From: Glutinoglossum americanum
Taxonomy: Eukaryota > Ascomycota > Geoglossomycetes > Geoglossales > Geoglossaceae
Direction: 5' to 3'
Assembly (NCBI GenBank): GCA_020080175.1
Contig: JAGHQL010000045.1
Coordinates: 62,001 to 126,000 of the forward strand
DNA length: 64,000 nt
Shown: positions 23,106 to 33,030 of the stretch, one piece after another
How the letters are laid out: the number at the start of each line of letters is the position of its first letter
Position numbering within the stretch: the stretch's first letter is position 1
Notes under the pieces: generated by a model
The model's input: the letters and a program-made list of their open reading frames with translations, nothing else
The model's database searches: none
Told to the model about the DNA's origin: nothing
Position numbers and translations under genes: made by a program

Positions 23106-25308
23106 GACTATTGTCTTAACTTCTTTGCACATGTTTGTAACGCGATCTGGTGCGAACTAACCGAGGGTTTTCTTCCTTTTGGAAGAAATGAATCTGGCTA
23201 GTTAAAAAAAGTTTTTTTTTATCTGGTTGCAGAGACGGTTCAGTGTCGTTTGCCTTTCGTGTTTTCTTGTTCTATCCCTCCACGTATTGCGATAGGGGGC
23301 ATTTATTTTTCTGTTTCTCATACATAGTTGCCAAACCGTAGCTAATTTCTTACTCTCATGACCGTCTATCCTCGGCTGACCGGGGACTAATTGATACATA
23401 CCAGCATTACTCTTCTAAAGGGGGAAGCCAACACATAATCGCAGAGGTACATAGTCTCTCTCTCTACTGCCGTGTTTTCACAAGTTGAGATACGGATGAC
23501 ATGCATTCATGATATAGAAGGTGCTCGCCCTGGTAACCGGCCAAATAATTACCATGTTCCGCTCTTTCGTATATATGGTTAGATGCAGCTACAATGAGAA
23601 AGAATATCACTATACGGCGAATACCCACAACTCAACAACAGTATCCCACATCTCATTAAGATAATATAGCCTGGCTCTATGAGGTGATGATGGCCCCACC
23701 GGTTTATGCTTGTGTTTGATATTGGGTTTAGCAGCAGCACACCCCCTGGTTGGGGTAAAATCGTTGAATTGTGCATCTCGAAATAGAATAAAATGTCTAT
23801 TTACTCTTTTTGTAACCAGTGACTGGGGGCGTATATCCTGCCTTTTACGTGTATTTTGGTTTTATGCTAACGGGGCACCGGAAGTGAGTAAGCTGGAGAG
23901 TTGTCTGCCTACCGTAGGAGGCACAATAAGCCATCAACCCCTCAGAGTTCCTTGAACGCCTTCTCGGCCCTCCAACCCGTGCCCGCAAGGGTTGCTCTGA
24001 TACCGAGTCTAAGCCTCTGTGAGGCCCGGGGGCGTGCCGTTGGCGCTGGAGATGGTGTCGTCGAGCTGGTAGCTGGTAATTGGTGTGGGGGCGGGGTTGG
24101 AGGCTGTACGACATGGGAAATCGGTAGAGGGGCCTGGCGCAGTGGGTGGTGGTGTCATATGTAATGTATCCTGTGACCTCGAGGCGAGATTCTGAGGCCA
24201 GCGGGCCGGGGTCGGGATACATGAGGTTACCGCCACGGACATACTTTGTCTTCCGGCAAACCAGGAACTATCCTATTCAAATGTTGACTCCTGATGCCCG
24301 CCCTTGCTCCACGCTAGTGAATCCTAAGGGCTGACACGGTGAGGTTACGGTGCTTTGGGAATCAGTCGCCTTGTCTCATCGCCGGCAATACGACGTTCTA
24401 CAAATCCGGCGGAGTAGCTCCTCTCCGCAACGGCATCCTGGCCAGAATATATGCCGGGGCCGGCCTCCCACCGGCGTTTCCGACGCTGTCCAAAGGAGAC
24501 GTGTCAGTTGGGACATGCTCAGAGCACCTGAGAGCCGGCTCATCGAGTCGACTTCCAGATTGTCACGCTTTGGAGAGAAGAACCAGTAGGCCCACCACGC
24601 TCCAATCCCAACGTACACACCAAGAACTTCTTTCTTCATATGCACCCAAGCGTCCTTAAGCTAGGCCACTCCGTTCGGACCATCGCCTCTTAACGAGATT
24701 CGCGAAATACTGAGACATCCGCATTGGCCACCACATCGACGGTGCTGGGTTCCGAGAATTGGTCCGCGGTATCCCCGTCTCGGTAGTGGCTGCCTCGCCT
24801 TTTCGATCTCGGAGGGTGTGCACCGCTTTCGGCAGGGTCCGTGAGCGAGCAGCTTGAGGCGTGGTGAACTGGTTCGGGGGGATACTCTTTGCGAGGCTAT
24901 CGCGGTATCAATGTCGCCATGCGTTGTAACGTCAACTCCTGCAATAGGAGGCGCAGTAGATCGACCAATTGATAGGGCTAGGCGTCTATTTTGGGCTATA
25001 GTAGAGTTTGCGAGAGGTAGCCTCGACATGTTGGGATTTAAGCCTCCCGAGAAAAAACTCGGAATGTCACTGGAATATCACTGGAATATCACAGGGATAA
25101 AACCGTCCTCAAGATTATAGTTGGAGATGGCACCCCCTTATAGCCAAAAATTTAACTAAATGTTACTTTTCCTATTTAGAAAACAGGCCAAGTAGGGCGG
25201 TTTTCATACAACGCCGCTGCCGTACAAACTTACATGTACGCGGAAACATTTGAATAGTAACCCAAGATTGTTAAAGGAAATTCCATCAATATTTTTGTCT
25301 CCCATAGG
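23106..25308. other. Long intergenic region, possible unrecognised small gene or remnant
   Basis: This 2.2-kb spacer runs between ngt1 and the P450. On the minus strand an open frame at 24908-24656 (no ATG at its start) reads like protein, e.g. PKAVHTLRDRKGEA and MRMSQYFANLVKRRW. It is followed by a second frame (24645-24376) with one membrane-like segment, VLGVYVGIGAWWAYWFF. The two could be exons of a small membrane protein or a decayed gene; I could not build a full phased model or name a family. A short direct repeat (TCACTGGAATA, two full copies and a partial) lies near 25069-25095. Confidence 0.3.
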
Positions 25309-26975
25309 CTATGCAGGAGTCAACGCCACCAGTGCGCCATTGCCACTCGAACAAGTAAGGGTCAATTGCTCCTTCCAGGGTTCTGGATCGCGGCTCTCGA
25401 GGCTTTTGAACTCCTGCACGAGCCTCACGAGTGTATACGAGGCTTCTGTAAGGGCGAATTGCTCTGCTCAGGGAAACACACATATCAGCCCTCTGCATAT
25501 TTCGTGGGCCAGCGAAGGGAGTAAAAGTGGTTTAAGACTTACGGCCGATGCATATTCTCGGCCCACCATTGAACGGGAGGTACTCCCAGCCAGGCCTAAG
25601 GGTCTCCCATCTCTCAGGACGGAATTCTTCAGCATCGTCACCATACAAATCCTTTCTACGATGCATGGTCCAGACACTGTAGATGACAATCTGGCTCTTC
25701 TTAATAAAGACCTTCGATTTGCCATCTGGTCCTCCACCAACAGGAAGAGTAGTATCCTTATTAGCCAAACGGGTATTATTTGGTACCACTGGCATGAGGC
25801 GGAGGGCTATCAATATTTGTTAGCTTTCAGATTTTTCCGGATATCACAAGGACGAACAAACATTCGTTCAGCACATATTTAACGTATTTCATATTCCTGA
25901 GTTCTTCATACGATGGCCTCCTGCCTTCCAGCTTAGCAACCTCTTCGCGAAGCTTACTCCATACATCTGGCCTCTTTGAGATGACATTGAAGGTATTGCT
26001 CAATAGACCAGCGGTGGTATCACGGCCAGCCAGCAGTATGTTCAAAAGCTGATCCCTGATCTCCTTGGGGTTGTCTGTTTGCTTGGCAAGCTCATTCAAA
26101 AAGACATATCGTTCTTTGGTTTTACCACCGGACTCCAATGCCTTCTCAGGATTTAGGGACTCGCGATACTTCAGCGCCCTTTGAACGAAGTTATTAGCAA
26201 AGTCGTGAACGACCTTGCAAGACTGGGTATATTTTTTGTCCCTGTAGGTGAATAGAAACTTGCCAAGACGAATCCGCTTGGTTGTTGCAGTTTGGGAGTA
26301 ATCGAAAGCCTCCGCGAAAGCCCTGCCCTCAGAGCTACCTTCGGGTACAAGAGACCCGACAGAGTGTCCGAAAAGGAACTCTGTTGCTGAATCTAGAGTT
26401 AGACAGAAGAAGAGATCTTGCAGGTTCACTGTCGACCCGTCTCTAGGGATGTGGGCAATCAGATTTCTGATATGTGTTTCGAAGGTGTCCAGATCGGCGA
26501 CCTGGTTTCTCGAGAAATTTGGACGGACCATAGCTCGCGAATGCTCCCAGGCGGCACCATCGGTGGTGAATATACCATTCCCGAGAAGAGGATAGAAAGC
26601 TCGATGTCTCTTGTAGCCAAGATCGAAATCTTTGAACTGCACCGCGAGGATATGTTTGATATTCTCGGGCTCAATAGTTGATACGAAGGCCTCACCCCCG
26701 ACGACCACCGAAAATGTATTAACACGCATCATCTCAAAGCGGTCGCGAATCGCTCGCAAGAAACGCTTCTCTCTAGCATTCCGAAAATTCTCAAAGAGGA
26801 GTCCAATTCCAAGAATTCGCTCGGATTGGGGGAGTTGGGGTGGGGGTCTGCAGCCATTCTCCTTGATGAATTTGCGCCGGGACAAGTAGCGTGAGGTCTT
26901 CTCGTAGAGGAAATAGACTGCGATGACGCCCAGCACCGAATAGTAAAACGACAACGACGACGACGACGACGACAT
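25309..26975 (-). CDS. Cytochrome P450, CYP52-like (fatty-acid/alkane hydroxylase type)
   Basis: Exons 26975-25862, 25806-25543 and 25463-25309 (introns 55 and 79 bp) encode 510 aa. A serine run from a TCG microsatellite precedes the ER anchor [16 protein letters not shown] (residues 9-24). The I-helix oxygen-binding motif AGRDTTAG is at about 315-322, the K-helix ExxR is Glu371-Ser-Leu-Arg374, and the heme loop is [10 protein letters not shown] with Cys457. The second splice joins ICIG to [10 protein letters not shown], the expected L-helix. [11 protein letters not shown] and [12 protein letters not shown] are typical of the CYP52 group, whose members hydroxylate the terminal carbon of alkanes and fatty acids. 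Assignment to CYP52 rather than a sister family such as CYP539 is by eye. It sits next to the GlcNAc cluster but has no evident role in it. Confidence 0.9.
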
Positions 26976-27865
26976 GGCTTCGCGTGACCAGAGCAGTATG
27001 CTAAGATTGTTGTGGACGCGCTGCCTTGGTCACACTGTAAGGTCGTACAACCCTAGAGGGGAATCGAACAAAAAAATAGAGTAGCACAGATTATATTCAG
27101 AGTATATGTCCCAGCTTTCCTTAGTATTTTCCGCGTCAGTAGCTTGTTAAATAGAGTACCAACTCTATTCCGTCTAGAGAGTCGGCGACGGCCGATCCAG
27201 GTTCTGGGTCGAATCAGCAAATCAGATCGCATGGGTCTTTCTCCTGGGTTTTGGGCCCTTACCGACGGAGTTACCGATTAGGTCACGGCACATGTCGGTG
27301 CACGGGGAGTTTCCCCGATAATACCTCGGCTGTCCTTCAGCGAATCAACCGACAATATTTTTTGTAAAGAGACGCCATTGGGCAGTGCCGACTGGGTACT
27401 TATGATTATCACGGCCAAGCCTCACATCAGCAGGTGAACAACGAATTTGTGCAGGTGGATTCCTCCAGCTCGCCACCAGACTTGGCCACGAAAAGCAAAG
27501 CGGAGCAATTTATGCCGAGCCCTTGTCCTTGACGAGATACGCAAGCGGATCGGCTGCAAAAATAAGAAAGGGGTGTTCTGCTGCATTATGTGACGCCGTT
27601 GTGTAAGACCCAAGCCTTCTTCACATTCAATGAGAGGCGCTACTGGTCATGTGTCCGTGCTTTATATAAATCCTAGTCTCGCCGAGAGGAGCACCATGCG
27701 TGGATAAGGTGGGTGATAATGGCCGCAACACCTTCTAAATACCCGTCTATAGTTAAATAATAGGTTGCCAGACGCCTGGCCAAATGCCCAACTGTATACT
27801 CCGTAGTACTTCGTACATCTTTAGACAAATATAAGCAGAGGACAGGGGCCTCTTCTTCATGTGGA
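26976..27865. other. P450 promoter and 3' region of the UFD1-domain gene
   Basis: This 890-bp spacer holds the P450 promoter on its left. A perfect hairpin CGGGGA-GTT-TCCCCG lies at 27303-27317 and a CCTCGG hexamer at 27324-27329. CCTCGG is the core recognised by the fungal fatty-acid regulators FarA/FarB, which would suit a CYP52-like gene. A hexamer is expected by chance about once per 2 kb when both strands are counted, so this is only a hint. No ORF was recognised. Confidence 0.35.
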
Positions 27866-30286
27866 TTAGTGCCGAGTTTCCGCTCTCGACGGCGCCCAAT
27901 TTCCCAGCCATGATGCTGCCCTATCTAGATTCCCGCCTTCGGCTTCCAGAGCAGCTACACACCACTCGAAATCGTATCCATCCCTCTCAGCTACCCTCTC
28001 CTTGCCCTTCCCGTTACTTTGTCCTTGAGTGCTCGTTGCAGCCATCATCTCCGCTAAACCCCTCCTTCGCTCACTGTTCTCATCGACACAGAAATGCAAC
28101 GGACTCCCCTTAACATCCTCCAAGTTTTCCACAAACGGTTTCACCATGGGCAGAATAGTTTGGCTCTTCAACGGCTGTCCATTTTCCTCTGTGATAGCTA
28201 GATTCTTTCGACCGCTCTTGCAGTACTCGTTTCTGCACCACAATTTTCCACAGCCAGTTAGGAGTTGAGTCAGATATCTCCTTTCAACTCTCCGACGTAG
28301 CGCTTTGTCCCCTGGATCGTACATCGATACGTACAGTGGTCCAAAACAAATACTACACAGGCCAATCGCGTTTCCGGCCCTTTGGCCCATTCGTGAGGCT
28401 ACTCCAACATCACCGTTCTTTCCCACACCATCCAGCGTACGCCCACAGTTGACATTCCGACAGATGGCGGGTCTGGAGCGATTTCGCCGCTGCAGGTCGT
28501 GGTGTTTGAGGTGGGTTACCATGTCCCGAAGACGAATTATTTTTGAGCATAGGTGACATTCTGTGGTGCGTGCACCATCAGCAAGTTCATGTGGTGTGAG
28601 ACCTGAAAGGAGGGCTTTGGGATTGGGAGAGTCTGGATCACCTTCCTGAGGGACGACGAGATGGCAGAACTGACAGAGAATAGGTTTTCCCGGGCAGAGC
28701 GTGGTACGATGCTGGGCTAGTGCCTCCAAGCTCGTCGCTTCATGCGAGCAGTTTGGACATGAGCGTCGAGTATGAGATACTTCCTCGTGCTTAATCTTGC
28801 TGGAAACAGAGTTACCATGGGCAGAGTCATGAGGACAATGCCAATGGTTGGACCACTCTGAAGAGGATTTCTTAAACACAGTCCTACAGTGAGGACAGAG
28901 GACGTTGTTTCTGATACAGAAGTTTTCATGAAGGATCATGGTGCGGTGAGGAACCCACTGCGTGCAATTTTTGCAGCTTTCGTATTCCGGCCCGGGGGCT
29001 TCACTGCTGTAGTCTCCTTCATCTGTAGCTATCGACGCCTCGGCTTGGTTGAACTGAGTTACTCGGATGTAGAATGATCTCGGAGAGTTCTTCGCGGGGT
29101 CACCGTTGGCGGGCGGAAATTTGTAACCATAGATAGATACCCACATCGCCTCTGCCTCTTCTAGCTCCACGTTGGTAGGCTGCAAGCGTATCCATTTCGG
29201 ATATGTATTACCCGTATCACCAAAAACAAATTCATCGTCTCTTGGTCTAGATCTCTGCCTAGCAGCAAGCGGACTGACAAATAAGTCCACCTCTTCACCG
29301 TCGTTTACTCCGCCTAACTCGATGTGTAACCCTTGAGATCTGTCCCAAGAGGCTATTGTATAGTCCACATAGTCTCCCTCCAGCACTTGACCTTGTACAT
29401 GATCCCAAAGCTCAAGCTTTTCCCCCACGGAACTCCCCTCCATATTTCCTGGTGCCCTCCGGGTTTTAGCCAGCCTCCGCTGCAATGTCTCTTTGGCTTG
29501 TTCCTCGTTCAGGGCTTCGATATCAACTTCCAAATCCGTATCCACAACGCAGATTCCTTCCCCTTCGGGGACAAATTTGTCAACCAAAAATTTGAACTCA
29601 TGCTTCTTAGTCCCTTTCCCACGGCTTCCGGGAACAGCTAGTATCTCGCCCTTTGTTAAGGTCGTGAAATTTGAACGCAGGTGGTGCTCTAACAGCGACT
29701 TCCAGTCTTCTGGGTCATAGCCAGCTTCCAGCGGTCGCAGACGCACGTAAGTGCCTTTAGGAAGTTGCTTCGCGTGAACAGTAATCCGAGGTAACGCCTG
29801 ACCAGGCCTTAAACTCTCGTTTACTCCGTTCGCAATCGGCACATCGCTATCGCCATATAGCGAACCCCCATTAGCTGTGTCCGCCTCGATTTCATCTGGA
29901 AGCCCCATCGCCTGTCGTAAGAAGGGACTCAGCCCGACTTCTCCATCCTGTGCCGAAAATTCTCGAATACCAGCGTATACAATATGCCCATTTGCCGGAT
30001 TAACAAGTCTGAAAGTCAACGGATGCGGAAGCTGTTGTTGTGTTTCCTGATAAAGTTCTCGGGCCTGCCGCTCCGCCGAGTATGTGTGTGGGTTGTACGG
30101 ATCAAATGTTGGGGTATAGGCATGCGCAGTGGCAGGAGCGGCAGCAACCGTAGCAGCAGAGAGAAGCTGTTCGAGTGCAGATGGAGGTAATATAATTTTA
30201 TCGCCCAGAAGAGATTTGTGAGTCCGTGAGAAAGGTGCTACGGAAAATTGAGAGTACCATGTTAAGGGTGCCAGGTCGTTGGCCAT
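27866..30286 (-). CDS. UFD1-domain protein with C-terminal zinc fingers
   Basis: A single exon encodes 806 aa. The N-terminal region (about 1-300) is UFD1-like: MANDLAPLTWYSQF, then DKIILPPSALEQLL, FRLVNPANGHIVYAGIREFSA and PKGTYVRLRPLEAGYDPEDW, the substrate and p97-linked ubiquitin-binding double-psi barrel. An Ala/His/Tyr-rich insert interrupts the barrel at about 45-75. A middle beta-domain (about 310-430) leads to a cysteine/histidine-rich half: CKNCTQWVPHRTMILHENFC, CPHCRTVFKK, CPNCSHEATSLEALAQHRTTLC, CQFC and CHLCSKIIRLRDMVTHLKHH, which look like TRAF-type and C2H2 zinc fingers. A UFD1 domain plus zinc fingers is a lineage-specific variant distinct from canonical Ufd1 (about 350 aa). 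A role in ubiquitin-dependent protein handling is inferred only. Divergent from the F-box gene over 912 bp. Confidence 0.85.
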   Translation of the reverse strand: MANDLAPLTWYSQFSVAPFSRTHKSLLGDKIILPPSALEQLLSAATVAAAPATAHAYTPTFDPYNPHTYSAERQARELYQETQQQLPHPLTFRLVNPANGHIVYAGIREFSAQDGEVGLSPFLRQAMGLPDEIEADTANGGSLYGDSDVPIANGVNESLRPGQALPRITVHAKQLPKGTYVRLRPLEAGYDPEDWKSLLEHHLRSNFTTLTKGEILAVPGSRGKGTKKHEFKFLVDKFVPEGEGICVVDTDLEVDIEALNEEQAKETLQRRLAKTRRAPGNMEGSSVGEKLELWDHVQGQVLEGDYVDYTIASWDRSQGLHIELGGVNDGEEVDLFVSPLAARQRSRPRDDEFVFGDTGNTYPKWIRLQPTNVELEEAEAMWVSIYGYKFPPANGDPAKNSPRSFYIRVTQFNQAEASIATDEGDYSSEAPGPEYESCKNCTQWVPHRTMILHENFCIRNNVLCPHCRTVFKKSSSEWSNHWHCPHDSAHGNSVSSKIKHEEVSHTRRSCPNCSHEATSLEALAQHRTTLCPGKPILCQFCHLVVPQEGDPDSPNPKALLSGLTPHELADGARTTECHLCSKIIRLRDMVTHLKHHDLQRRNRSRPAICRNVNCGRTLDGVGKNGDVGVASRMGQRAGNAIGLCSICFGPLYVSMYDPGDKALRRRVERRYLTQLLTGCGKLWCRNEYCKSGRKNLAITEENGQPLKSQTILPMVKPFVENLEDVKGSPLHFCVDENSERRRGLAEMMAATSTQGQSNGKGKERVAERDGYDFEWCVAALEAEGGNLDRAASWLGNWAPSRAETRH

Positions 30287-31198
30287 ATTCTCTAAGTGAA
30301 ATCAAAAAATGTCGGCGGGTACGTGCGGAGAGTCGACCTGGAATGTAGAGTATGTACATTCACAACCTTGAGTAGAGGATCATATCTGTCTGGCCGCGAT
30401 ATATCTGGAAGATTCGGCCGCTTCGTCATCCTCTGCCGATTAAAGTCACGTGAAATACCAATGCAAAGGGGTCTCACTCTCTAGATTGGACGTTACTGAA
30501 ACTTTTTGCCTTCAGTTCCAACATGCGTTCTCTCTTAGAGTTGTCCCGAACGTCAGGAGTCTGAGTTTGGCCGCCGAAAAAGAACTAACTCTATCGAAAC
30601 CGCTACCAAAGAAATCCCCGGTCGATCACTGCACAATACCATCACAGTGTGGGAGTGTGGGGTAACGGGGATCCAAAACCTGCCCAGGACCCGCCCAAAA
30701 CCTGCGAGATCTCTGCTCGACTGGCACCTATCCCAGCCTCTGGATGAAATACATATCCGGCCGTACCGGGTATATCCCTGAAGCTTCCGAGTACATAATG
30801 GATTGATATAAAGGAGGGAAACTATTGGCGGGATGTGGTTATCGATAAGGCCAACAAAAGGAAATTATACCTCGGGGCCCATGCCATGCCCTCCCCATCA
30901 GAGGCTATATATCCTAGCTGCATTAATCCAAGTTCTGCAACTCAATATACTCAGGCAGAGCCCCTGCATCCTGGTATATGAATTTAAGCATTTGGGCGTC
31001 GTCTCACGGCTAGCCACGTCCCATCCTAGTATACCCTTATTCAAAGCTTGCTGGGCAGGCCATAGCCGCCGTATTACTTATTGTCTTTGATATCCGCCTT
31101 CGCCTGCTACATATCCATCACGCAACTGACACAACGTACAGAGATTGCTGCTGACCAGCGCCAGGAGATTCCCTCAGAACATCTCGTCCCCTTGAAGA
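30287..31198. promoter_or_regulatory. Divergent promoter region
   Basis: These 912 bp lie between the starts of the UFD1-domain gene (-) and the F-box-like gene (+). No TATA box or specific binding site could be assigned. A second pair of short divergent frames near 30296-30665 has no protein-like content. Confidence 0.4.
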
Positions 31199-33030
31199 AT
31201 GGTCACAGAGGCTGGTACCGTGCACACAACGCTATTAGATTTACTCTCCAATACACTGGTTTTATACCGCACCGCTCCGTACCTATCCGTCCCCGCTCTC
31301 TCTTCCCTAGCAGCAACTTCGACAGCATTTAGAGATCTCGTGTACAATACTCCACTCGTTTTTCGCCACCTCGACCTTACAGACCTCGCTAGCGCTGCCG
31401 GTCCTCTCATCCACCCTGGAGAAACACACAGGAATACGCTACGTGGGCGCGTTATCGCAAAGGAGGGCGCCTACTCTGATCCACTTCACGTTATCTTTAG
31501 CAAGCTCAGCCAGATTAAACTTCTAAAGGATGTTCAAACACTCATCCTCGACGGGTTATCTGTCACAGCTGAGCTCGTCCGAGAGATCATACGCGACGAG
31601 TCCTATAGTGTCCGCATCCTCTCAATCCGCGAGGCCAAAGATCTCGACGAGCGGAAGTTGAGGCAGGTACTTAATCATGCGGTCCGTCCATCTCGCGCAC
31701 CAAACACACCAAAACTGAAAGGACTCTACGTTTTTGGGCCAAGGGACCCAGCGCCCCTTCCTAAGACCAAGATTTTTTCGACACCTAAGGATCTAGCTTC
31801 GCCGGCGAGACCTCCTTTCGACGTGGGGTCATTTTCGACTTTTGGCGCACAAATTGGCGCAGTATGGAACGAAAGATGCCAGAACACTCCTTTTTCGTCT
31901 ATTCAAGATGGGGATGCATGGTTTCAACCCACAGGCAGAATGCTATTACAAACACCACCTGTTCCTTCTGTCGAATGGGCCGAAACCGTTAGATCCTGCG
32001 AAGGTATTATTTCCTTTGATGCTGTATTATGTCGAGGACCTAGGCATGGTTTTCCTACATATAACGATACCCACGACCCATCCAATCACCCAACAGAGCA
32101 TTCTCTCCGGCCAGCGATTGCTACCATTGCTCTGGGATCAACCGGATGCGCCCGCTGCCACTCTGCGCCGGAGATTCCTTCTATTTACGGCGTCTCTCCT
32201 GACGAACAGTTCCCACTCCTAGCACCCCCGCCTTTGCATTCATCTCGTATCCGAGCCGCAAAAATGCCTTCTCTAGCAGCTTACGATGGGGAAATGCGCT
32301 TGTTGATAGCGAGGTGCGAAGATTGTCTTCGAAACCGCTGGTGCGAGCTTTGCAACAAATGGTGGTGTGAAGATTGCTACGCCATTCCCCCCAATGGCAC
32401 TCGACGGGAAACCGGCCCAGTGGCATCTCTGGAAGGTAGCCTCACCGGAAATGCAAACACGAGTTTAAAGGTATACAACGGTTTCTGTTTCGACGCGATG
32501 GGTTTTGGGTGGGATGACAAAACAAATAAGATGGGAAATTACACCACAAAGCCATGAAGCAGCAGAATGTAGGCATTTTGGAGCAACTATTCGAGAGTCC
32601 CGCGCATCGCGCTGGACACTTGAGCTACCATCAGTTTGCAATTCTTATGGAAAACTCACACACAAATTCTAGTAAACTAGGAGCTAACAAACCCTCGATT
32701 CTATAGGTAGTCGTGGCGCGCGACTGTTTCGAATGCGGACGAACAGTAAGTTTACATCCAGCCAACAGGCATCCCCAAGAGCTAGAGGCTGAAGCGGTGA
32801 TCTCAAGTGCGCGGACTGCAGCTCGCTCAAAAGCCGGTACTGCAACAACTGCTGGGGAGGCTACTGCATCACACATAACGAAGGGTCTAACGAACTGATT
32901 GTGAGTTGTCTATTCCGGCGACGTCTTCCCCTTTTAGCCGGTACTAACGAGCAAAATCTAGTGTGATTGGTGCAACCTATCGCCACGAGGAACGCGTGGC
33001 GTGCGTGGGATGTGCGGGGCGAGGTTATAA
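31199..33030 (+). CDS. F-box-like protein with C-terminal cysteine-rich zinc module
   Basis: The model has exons 31199-32470, 32707-32745, 32808-32900 and 32962-33030, 490 aa. The N-terminus (LLDLLSNTLVLYRTAPYLSVPALSSLAATS) resembles an F-box, the SCF ubiquitin-ligase adaptor motif. The middle is a conserved but unnamed region. Near the C-terminus Cys pairs accumulate: GCARCH, RCEDC, WCELCNKWWCEDCY. Three short downstream exons continue the pattern in phase: DCFECGRT, CADCSSLKSRYCNNCWGGYC and CDWCNLSPRGTRG, then a TAA stop. The last two introns are well defined (GTAAGT/CTCAAG and GTGAGT/TCTAG). The first donor is uncertain: GTATAC at 32471 keeps the phase with the acceptor at 32707, but other donors up to about 32510 are possible. 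Without splicing, the first exon would stop at 32557 and lose half of the metal-binding module. Confidence 0.75.

Noticed and set aside
25309-26975. P450 as a seventh member of the GlcNAc cluster
   Set aside because: Separated by 2.2 kb, belongs to a fatty-acid/alkane group and has no step in GlcNAc catabolism.
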